Source of the DNA: Lentimicrobiaceae bacterium
GTDB lineage: Bacteria > Bacteroidota > Bacteroidia > Bacteroidales > JAGONC01
Direction: 5' to 3'
NCBI GenBank assembly: GCA_030621075.1
Contig: JAUXII010000060.1
Span: forward strand, 1 to 6,295
DNA length: 6,295 bases
Below the pieces are notes generated by a model. The model made no database searches and was not told where the DNA came from. It worked only from the letters and a program-made list of their open reading frames with translations. Each line of letters starts with the position of its first letter. The first letter of the stretch is position 1. The position numbers and the translations under genes are program-made. Positions 1 to 5,154 of the stretch are shown piece by piece.

Positions 1-646
1 TTTTGGGCTCGTATCCATTAAATAACGTCTTAACCGTTTCCATTGAAACCAGCAAATCATATGTAAAATGCGATTGCGGCACCGGATCTTTTATCACACC
101 TGTAACGATTACATTGAAATATTCTTCAATCTCAAGTTTCTTGCCGATCGGGTCCTCATCTCCAAAATAACGTCTGGATGCTGACTCAGTGAGCACAACA
201 GTTCCTGGGTTATTCAAAGCAGAGGCCGGATCACCGGCGATAAAAGGAATATCAAAAACATCAAAAACTGTTGAATCAACAAAAAATAGTTTCCGTTCAT
301 TAAACCTTTTCTCTCCATACCCGACAAAATAATGCGACGACCAGTTATTGAAAAAACGAACCGATGTTTCAATCAAGTGGGGGTATTCCATTAACAGGGT
401 TGGGCCCACAGGAAAAGGACTGCTTGATGATTCTTCACCAATCCCTTCAAAATCATAAACATTAACAATCCGGAATATTCTTTCAGATTTCGAATGATGG
501 AGGTCATAGCTCAATTCATCAATAATGTATAGTGCAATAACAATAAAGCTGGCCAGGCCAATGGCCAGGGCTAAAACGTTAACAAGCGCATAACGTTTTC
601 GGTTGACAAGATTCCTAAATGCTATTTTTGTATTATATCTTAACAT
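1..646 (-). CDS. ABC transporter permease, MacB/FtsX type (N-terminal part, cut by window edge)
   Basis: This is the inner-membrane permease of an ABC efflux or mechanotransmission complex, of the MacB/FtsX superfamily. The first 215 codons are visible and contain no stop; the rest lies beyond position 1. The start is the ATG at 646, preceded by a purine-rich AAAAGAG about 5 nt upstream. Residues 1-19 are basic and cytoplasmic (with R-N-L near residue 12), residues 20-42 form one transmembrane helix, and a periplasmic MacB-type domain follows. The hallmark of that domain, VVLTESASRRYFG then DEDPIGK, is at residues 150-169. It starts 45 bp after the adaptor stop, so the two are probably co-transcribed. 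No Walker motifs are present in the visible part, as expected for Bacteroidota permeases whose ATPase is a separate protein. The transported substrate cannot be told. The family call is secure. Confidence 0.9.
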   Translation of the reverse strand, partial: MLRYNTKIAFRNLVNRKRYALVNVLALAIGLASFIVIALYIIDELSYDLHHSKSERIFRIVNVYDFEGIGEESSSSPFPVGPTLLMEYPHLIETSVRFFNNWSSHYFVGYGEKRFNERKLFFVDSTVFDVFDIPFIAGDPASALNNPGTVVLTESASRRYFGDEDPIGKKLEIEEYFNVIVTGVIKDPVPQSHFTYDLLVSMETVKTLFNGYEPK

Positions 647-691
647 CACTCTTTTCTCATGGAAGTCTTTTCATTAATCAATATGTCTTAA

Positions 692-1942
692 TCATTTAAA
701 TACAAGTTTATCTCTATTGCCAAATGAATCATAGGATGATACTATTACTTTTTCACCAGGTTTCAGGCCCTCAATTACTTCGTAATAATAGGTGTTTTGG
801 CTTCCCAACCTGATACTCCTTTTGGTGGCAAACTCACCTGATGGATCAACAATGTAGATCCAATTTCCACCAGTTTCCCGGAAAAAACCACCTCTTTTAA
901 TGATGATGGCCTCTGTAGGCCTGCTAAATTCAAGGCGTAATTGAATTGTTTGGCCTCTTTTAATATTTGGGGGGTAATCATCCTTAAAATAAAGGTCAAC
1001 CTGAAAAGATCCGGCAGTGACATCGGTATAAATTTTATTGATAAAGAGTCGATAAATTTTCCCGCCAAAGTCAATTTCTGCTTCCTGGCCATTATAAACT
1101 CTTGATATATATCGCTCATCAATATTGGCCCTTAATTTGAACCCATCCAGCATATCAATCTGGCCCAGATGTTCGCCTGAAGATTTGGTTTCACCAATTT
1201 CAACACTAAAAGAGGAAAGCTTTCCAAAAGCCGGTGCTTTAATGTATAGATTTTCCAGGTTAACCCCTAAAAGCGATAAATTCTCTTCCATTCGTAAAAT
1301 AGAAATATCAATCTGTTTAACTTGAGTAACTGAGGATGTAGAATCAAGCTTTTTTAATTTGATTGATATTTCAAGTTGCTTAACTGTGAATTCAAACTCT
1401 CTTTCGGCATCTTCAAATTCAACAGCAGAGATTAGTTTTTCATTGAAAAGGTCATCTTTACGCTTAAAATCTTTTCTGGCTCTGTCGATCTGGTATTCCA
1501 GGTCAATAATTTCTTTTTGTCTGTAAAATTTATTCCTTTCAAGATTTATCTTGGAATTTTGCAAATTATTAATGGCGTCTAAAATTCGGGTTTCCTGTTC
1601 CATATAGCGAATTTCCATATTAGCGTTCATCAGCTTTAATATCGAATCTCCTTTATTGAGTATTGCCCCATCTTCAACATAGATTATCTCAATCACTCCA
1701 CCCTGTACTGCATCGATGTAAATTGTATTCTTTGGAAAAACGACACCATCAATAGGAATAAATTCCTGAAACTTATCCAGTTTAACAGGTACAATTGTAA
1801 GTTGATCTTCAAATACATATAACCTGCTTTGCCTGTCCCTTAAAAAGAAAAGATGTATAAGCAGGTATGCAAAGCCGGCAATGGCTAAGATTGATATGAT
1901 TTTTTTCGCCGTCCATTTCTTTTTTTCTATTGGTCGATCCAT
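692..1942 (-). CDS. Periplasmic adaptor (membrane fusion protein) of an efflux pump, HlyD/MacA class
   Basis: This 416-residue adaptor would link the inner-membrane permease to an outer-membrane channel. Residues 15-34 are a single membrane anchor after a lysine-rich cytoplasmic tail. Residues 81-104 (GGVIEIIYVEDGAILNKGD) are the first half of the lipoyl-like domain. Residues 108-228 are a charged, heptad-like alpha-helical hairpin. The second lipoyl half starts near 232 (LYIKAPAFGKLSS). Beta-barrel and membrane-proximal domains fill 265-416. At the hairpin tip, R161, L165 and S172 fit the R-x3-L-x6-S motif that adaptors of this class use to engage TolC-family channels. The start at 1942 is the only one that keeps the full anchor; I see no clear Shine-Dalgarno. 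It is the first gene of the operon and diverges from the two-component genes, which suggests they control it. An RND-pump adaptor is possible, but the FtsX-type permease next door favours an ABC pump. Confidence 0.92.
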   Translation of the reverse strand: MDRPIEKKKWTAKKIISILAIAGFAYLLIHLFFLRDRQSRLYVFEDQLTIVPVKLDKFQEFIPIDGVVFPKNTIYIDAVQGGVIEIIYVEDGAILNKGDSILKLMNANMEIRYMEQETRILDAINNLQNSKINLERNKFYRQKEIIDLEYQIDRARKDFKRKDDLFNEKLISAVEFEDAEREFEFTVKQLEISIKLKKLDSTSSVTQVKQIDISILRMEENLSLLGVNLENLYIKAPAFGKLSSFSVEIGETKSSGEHLGQIDMLDGFKLRANIDERYISRVYNGQEAEIDFGGKIYRLFINKIYTDVTAGSFQVDLYFKDDYPPNIKRGQTIQLRLEFSRPTEAIIIKRGGFFRETGGNWIYIVDPSGEFATKRSIRLGSQNTYYYEVIEGLKPGEKVIVSSYDSFGNRDKLVFK

Positions 1943-1992
1943 ATTTTACATCATTATGTAGAATCACAGTAACTAGTTAGTGCCTTGAATTT

Positions 1993-2008
1993 TACTAATT
2001 TTATGCCA
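1993..2008 (-). promoter_or_regulatory. Candidate sigma-54 (RpoN) promoter for the adaptor-permease operon
   Basis: Read on the minus strand the site is TGGCATAAAATTAGTA. Against the consensus TGGCAYRNNNNTTGCW, the whole -24 half (TGGCAYR) matches. The -12 half matches at 3 of 5 positions: T, G and the final A/T agree, while the C of the critical GC is a T. The distance between GG and the -12 pair is the required 10 bp. The implied transcription start is near 1982, giving a leader of about 40 nt before the ATG at 1942. The neighbouring gene encodes a sigma-54 activator, which raises the prior. The weak -12 half and AT-rich background keep this a candidate. Confidence 0.45.
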
Positions 2009-2015
2009 TTAATCA

Positions 2016-2028
2016 TATTCGATTGATT
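2016..2028 (-). promoter_or_regulatory. IHF-like bending site (weak candidate)
   Basis: On the minus strand this is AATCAATCGAATA, matching the IHF consensus WATCAANNNNTTR at all but one position (the first T of TTR is A). It lies between the candidate sigma-54 promoter and the phased repeats, where IHF sites usually lie in NtrC-type promoters. Such matches arise by chance in AT-rich DNA, and IHF specificity in Bacteroidota is poorly defined, so position is the main argument. Confidence 0.2.
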
Positions 2029-2073
2029 TTCAACACACTAATAATGCGAGGTTAGGCACCTGCAATAAGGGCT

Positions 2074-2124
2074 GTTCATTATCGTTCATTTTATTGTACA
2101 TTTATGAACATTTTATGTAACATT
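2074..2124. repeat. Phased CATT repeats, candidate activator-binding (enhancer) region
   Basis: Five CATT cores begin at 2077, 2087, 2099, 2109 and 2121, so the steps are 10, 12, 10 and 12 bp, averaging about one helical turn. The cores lie in related blocks (GTTCATT twice, GTACATT, GAACATT, TAACATT). Taken together, 2074-2095 and 2096-2117 form two imperfect 22-bp tandem units sharing 15 of 22 positions, plus a partial third. A perfect 7-bp inverted pair, TGTTCAT (2073-2079) and ATGAACA (2104-2110), is embedded, and TGTACA (2095-2100) is a palindrome. The block lies about 90-140 bp upstream of the start predicted for the adaptor operon, a usual place for upstream activator sites of sigma-54 promoters. 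I infer binding by the adjacent NtrC-type regulator. Confidence 0.4.
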
Positions 2125-2149
2125 TGTTATTGTTTCAAGTCATATAAAT
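2123..2149 (+). promoter_or_regulatory. Possible housekeeping promoter for the regulator-kinase operon
   Basis: TTTG at 2123-2126 is followed after 16 bp by TATAAAT at 2143-2149, about 35 bp before the ATG at 2184. The elements resemble a -33/-7 pair but do not fit the Bacteroidota TAnnTTTG consensus exactly. The only TTTG with a TA ahead of it (TAACATTTG at 2118) has one base too many. It is the best candidate seen, in AT-rich sequence where such matches are common. Confidence 0.22.
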
Positions 2150-2183
2150 AAAAAACGGTTTCTTTAACAATTGAAAAAGTATC

Positions 2184-3563
2184 ATGGAGAAAATCGATGC
2201 CAAAATTCTCATTGTAGACGACGATCAGGATGTTTTATTAGCTGCCAGACTTTTTCTTAAACAACATTTCAACATTGTTCACACCGAAAAAAACCCGGAG
2301 AATATACCAATCGTATTACAGAATGAAAGCTATGATGTGATTTTACTTGATATGAATTTTTCGCGTGATGCCACAAGTGGCAAGGAAGGGTTTCACTGGC
2401 TCAGTAAAATTCTAAACATAGATCCATTAGCAGTGGTGATCTTCATTACCGGATATGGGGATATTGAGCTTGCCGTTCAGGGCATTAAGGAGGGGGCGAC
2501 GAATTTCATCCTGAAGCCCTGGGATAATACAAAACTCCTGGCTACTATTATAGCTAATTTAAAAATACGTGAATCGAAGCAGGAGCTGAATGATTTGCGT
2601 GCAAAACATAAAACACTAATTGCTTCTCAGGACCGGGGATACGGCACGTTGATCGGGCAAGCACCATCAATGCAAAAAGTTTTAACCCATGTTGAAAAGG
2701 TTGCCATAACAGAAGCAAACGTTTTAATCCTTGGAGAAAATGGTACAGGTAAAGAATTAATTGCCCGAGCCATTCATAAAGCTTCAAATAGGAAGGATGA
2801 AATTTTTGTTAGTGTAGATCTTGGTGCTATCACTGAAACATTATTTGAAAGTGAACTTTTCGGATTCAAAAAAGGTGCCTTTACTGATGCAAAGGAGGAC
2901 AGAGCCGGGCGATTTGAAGCCGCTAACAAAGGAACCATTTTTCTTGATGAAATAGGCAATCTGTCATTCGGCCTGCAATCCAAACTTTTGGGTGTTTTGC
3001 AAAACAGAAATGTGGTACGATTAGGAACCAATAAAGAAATCCCCATTAATATAAGGCTTATTTGTGCAACCAATATGCCATTGTATCAGATGGTGAGTGA
3101 TTCAAAGTTTCGTCAGGACCTGTTATATAGAATAAATACAGTCGAAATCCTTCTGCCTCCGTTACGTGAGCGCTTAGAAGATATCCCATTGTTGGTTGAT
3201 CATTTCCTTCAAATCTATAGTAAGAAGTATAAAGTACCTCCCAAACGCTTAGGGCCTGTCACACTAAAACGCCTTGAAAAACATACATGGCCCGGAAACA
3301 TACGCGAATTACAACATTCTGTCGAACGAGCGGTTATTATGAGTGATTCCAATGTCCTCCAACCTCAAGACTTTTTTCTGTCGCAAATTGAAGATAGCGA
3401 AAATGGGGGATTAACCACCTCAAGCACAAACCTTGAAGATACTGAAAAAATGCTTATTCGCAAGGTAATAGACAAACATGGAGGGAATATAAGCAAAGCT
3501 GCAAAAGAGTTAGGACTTACCAGGGCTTCACTTTACAGAAGAATAGAGAAATATGGTTTATAA
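2184..3563 (+). CDS. Sigma-54-dependent response regulator, NtrC family (receiver, AAA+, Fis-type HTH)
   Basis: This 459-residue protein is a cytoplasmic transcription activator with three domains. The receiver (about 6-128) has acidic residues D12-D14, phosphoacceptor D56, T89 and K111. An extended loop follows D56 (NFSRDATSGKEGFHWL). The AAA+ sigma-54 interaction domain (about 156-385) has Walker A GENGTGKE (184-191), Walker B FLDE with D255 and E256, sensor I near N297, arginine-finger region FRQDLLYRI (309-317) and sensor II WPGNIREL (369-376). The C-terminal Fis-type HTH is at about 435-457 (NISKAAKELGLTRASLYRRI). The sigma-54 contact loop is GAFTDA (231-236) rather than the usual GAFTGA. 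Length is normal for the family. It diverges from the adaptor operon and overlaps the kinase gene, so it is very probably that kinase's partner and the adaptor operon's activator. Phosphorylation would trigger oligomerisation and ATP-driven promoter opening. Confidence 0.95.
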   Translation: MEKIDAKILIVDDDQDVLLAARLFLKQHFNIVHTEKNPENIPIVLQNESYDVILLDMNFSRDATSGKEGFHWLSKILNIDPLAVVIFITGYGDIELAVQGIKEGATNFILKPWDNTKLLATIIANLKIRESKQELNDLRAKHKTLIASQDRGYGTLIGQAPSMQKVLTHVEKVAITEANVLILGENGTGKELIARAIHKASNRKDEIFVSVDLGAITETLFESELFGFKKGAFTDAKEDRAGRFEAANKGTIFLDEIGNLSFGLQSKLLGVLQNRNVVRLGTNKEIPINIRLICATNMPLYQMVSDSKFRQDLLYRINTVEILLPPLRERLEDIPLLVDHFLQIYSKKYKVPPKRLGPVTLKRLEKHTWPGNIRELQHSVERAVIMSDSNVLQPQDFFLSQIEDSENGGLTTSSTNLEDTEKMLIRKVIDKHGGNISKAAKELGLTRASLYRRIEKYGL

Positions 3564-4908
3564 GAGCTTTCGGTTTCTGGTTGTTGTGCGGGTTTTATTG
3601 CTGATTGTCTCAGTTTTTTTATTGGTTTATTTTGTTGATCAGAAAAAACACCTTGTTACCAGCATCATTCTCGGAGCTCTCATTATCTTCCAGGTTATTA
3701 ACATGATTCGTTTTGTTGAGAAAACAAATACAAAACTTACACAATTTCTGGAAAGCATACGGCATGCTGATTTCTCTACTTCCTTTTCAGACCAGGGTCT
3801 TGGGAAAAATTTTGAAACCCTCAACAAAGCTTTTAATGCTGTAATCAATGAATTCAGAAGCACCAGGGCAGAAAAAGAAGAACACTTCAACTACCTTCAA
3901 ACCGTTATCCAACATGTAAATATCGGAATTATTGTTTACCGGAAAGATGGAAAAGTCGACATCATTAACAAAGCGGCAAAACAACTGTTCAAAATCAATA
4001 TTCTTCCCTACATTGATGACTTGAAATCAATTAAGTCTGATTTTCCAACGCAATTATTGAAAATGAATGCGGGGGATAAGGAGTTGATTAAGGTTTTTAT
4101 CGATAACGAATTATTACAATTATCGATTTATGCCACAGAATTCAAGATGCGTGGTGAAGATTATATATTGATCTCCCTCCAGAATATCAGCTCGGAACTG
4201 GAAGAGAAAGAAATTGAATCGTGGCAGAAGCTTATCCGTGTGCTTACACATGAGATCATGAACTCCATAACACCTATATCTTCCCTTGCGTCAACAGTTT
4301 ATGATTTATTAATCGACAAAAGTACTGAAGCAACTAAGCTTCAGATCGTTGAGAAGGAAGATGTTGAATCCATAGAAACAGCTTTATCAACCATTCAGGG
4401 ACGCAGCCAGGGATTGTTGAATTTTGTGGAAGTATATCGTAACCTCACACGGATACCAAAGCCAAATTTTCGACACTTTTCAGTTAAAGAAATGTTCGAT
4501 AGGTGTATTTTACTGTTAGCCCCAAAAATTGAACAATTACAAATAAACTGTAGCTGCAATATCATACCTGAAAACCTGATGCTAACAGCGGATCCTGATC
4601 TTATCGATCAGGTTATGATCAATTTAATATTGAATGCCATTGACGCCGTTAAAGGAAAAAAAGACCCAACGATTTCAGTGTCAGCTACAGCCGGATCAAC
4701 AGGAAGAATTATCATTGAATTATCAGACAATGGTTGTGGAATTAAGCCTGATATTCTTGACAAAATATTTATGCCCTTTTTTACCTCAAAAAAAGAGGGT
4801 TCCGGAATTGGTTTAAGTTTGTCGAGGCAAATTATCCACCTGCATAAAGGGAAAATCACTGTTAAATCAAACCTCGACGAGGGCACGACTTTTAAGCTGA
4901 CATTTTAG
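3553..4908 (+). CDS. Membrane sensor histidine kinase, NtrY-like, partner of the preceding regulator
   Basis: This 451-residue kinase starts at the ATG at 3553, overlapping the regulator gene by 11 bp, which indicates translational coupling; a weak GAGA precedes it. Two transmembrane helices (about 7-28 and 34-52) are joined by only some five polar residues, so there is no periplasmic sensor domain. A HAMP-like linker (about 53-105) and a PAS-like domain (about 112-213, with NIGIIVYRKDGKVDIINKAA) follow. The H-box LTHEIMNSITPIS (231-243) carries phosphoacceptor H233. The HATPase domain has the N-box around N357 and N361, G1 DNGCGI (392-397), F-box FMPFFTSKK (406-414) and G2 GSGIGL (416-421). 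All catalytic elements are intact. The H-box resembles NtrY-class kinases, which pair with NtrC-type regulators. The signal is probably read within the membrane or by the PAS domain; the ligand is unknown. Confidence 0.95.
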   Translation: MVYKSFRFLVVVRVLLLIVSVFLLVYFVDQKKHLVTSIILGALIIFQVINMIRFVEKTNTKLTQFLESIRHADFSTSFSDQGLGKNFETLNKAFNAVINEFRSTRAEKEEHFNYLQTVIQHVNIGIIVYRKDGKVDIINKAAKQLFKINILPYIDDLKSIKSDFPTQLLKMNAGDKELIKVFIDNELLQLSIYATEFKMRGEDYILISLQNISSELEEKEIESWQKLIRVLTHEIMNSITPISSLASTVYDLLIDKSTEATKLQIVEKEDVESIETALSTIQGRSQGLLNFVEVYRNLTRIPKPNFRHFSVKEMFDRCILLLAPKIEQLQINCSCNIIPENLMLTADPDLIDQVMINLILNAIDAVKGKKDPTISVSATAGSTGRIIIELSDNGCGIKPDILDKIFMPFFTSKKEGSGIGLSLSRQIIHLHKGKITVKSNLDEGTTFKLTF

Positions 4909-4943
4909 CCTGGTTAATTTATAAACTGAAGGGAAAGCGCTAT

Positions 4944-5043
4944 TTCTCACAGATTTCACGGATATACACAGATTTTTTCTGAGACTAATTGCCTATATGT
5001 AAGCTTCTATATTATCTGTGGAAATCTGTGGTATCTGTGAGAA
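4944..5043. repeat. 100-bp imperfect inverted repeat made of CACAGAT units
   Basis: The left arm (4944-4973) and right arm (5014-5043) are 30 bp each, match as inverted copies at 25 of 30 positions, and enclose a 40-bp loop. Each arm is itself three copies of a 7-bp core. On the left these are CACAGAT (4948), CACGGAT (4957) and CACAGAT (4967), at steps of 9 and 10 bp. On the right they are ATCTGTG at 5014, 5024 and 5033, at steps of 10 and 9 bp. Pairing does not extend beyond the arms in either direction. The element sits between the kinase stop and the cyclase promoter. I recall similar CACAGAT/ATCTGTG strings as recurrent intergenic repeats in many bacterial genomes, without a search to confirm it. 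It may fold in RNA and limit read-through, but it encodes no protein that I can see. Confidence 0.85.
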
Positions 5044-5087
5044 CCTGAAAAGATATTTTCATCAAGAGTTTGCGCACAATTCAGGTT
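5042..5087. repeat. Short perfect inverted repeat, AACCTGAA / TTCAGGTT
   Basis: The 8-bp arms at 5042-5049 and 5080-5087 are perfectly complementary with 30 bp between them. The left arm starts in the last two bases of the larger inverted repeat. A second small palindrome, TGAAAA-GATA-TTTTCA (5046-5061), overlaps it. The pair lies just upstream of the TACCTTTG element, so an operator role is possible. Eight bp at this spacing could also be chance. Confidence 0.3.
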
Positions 5088-5099
5088 AGAAAGATTGAG

Positions 5100-5107
5100 T
5101 ACCTTTG
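5100..5107 (+). promoter_or_regulatory. Bacteroidota-type -7 promoter element for the cyclase gene
   Basis: TACCTTTG matches the Bacteroidota housekeeping -7 consensus TAnnTTTG exactly. It lies 47 bp upstream of the ATG at 5155, giving a leader of roughly 40 nt. The -33 element is poor: the nearest clean TTTG (5069-5072) is 27 bp away, longer than the usual spacing. This placement argues against translation starting before the element. Confidence 0.5.
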
Positions 5108-5154
5108 TGGTTTTCTGCTCAAGAGTTATACCGAAAATTTTAAAACATACAAAC

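Noticed and set aside
775..1325. Small open frames overlapping the adaptor gene (minus 775-1122, plus 1125-1325)
   Set aside because: The adaptor frame is continuous with clear domain structure across this stretch; the overlapping frames have no support.
2046..2060. Second sigma-54-like site on the minus strand (GGTGC...CGC)
   Set aside because: GG and GC are separated by 11 bp instead of 10 and the -24 half is not TGGCA, so it fails the spacing rule.
2774..3073. Open frame of 99 codons on the minus strand inside the regulator gene
   Set aside because: It lies opposite the highly conserved AAA+ domain and shows no recognisable protein features; it is a shadow of the coding strand.
4608..4886. 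Open frame of 92 codons on the minus strand inside the kinase gene
   Set aside because: It is antisense to the conserved ATPase domain, with no ribosome binding site or family resemblance.
4944..5043. Inverted repeat read as a Rho-independent terminator or as an insertion sequence
   Set aside because: The arms are long and imperfect with a 40-bp loop and no T-tract after the right arm, and no transposase or target duplication is seen.
4944..5043. Repeated CACAGAT units read as a CRISPR array
   Set aside because: The units are 7 bp with 2-3 bp between them and reverse orientation between arms; there are no spacers or cas genes.
5095..5154. N-terminal extension of the cyclase from a TTG start
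   Set aside because: It overlaps the best promoter element, lacks a ribosome binding site, and would bury the lipoprotein signal peptide inside the protein.
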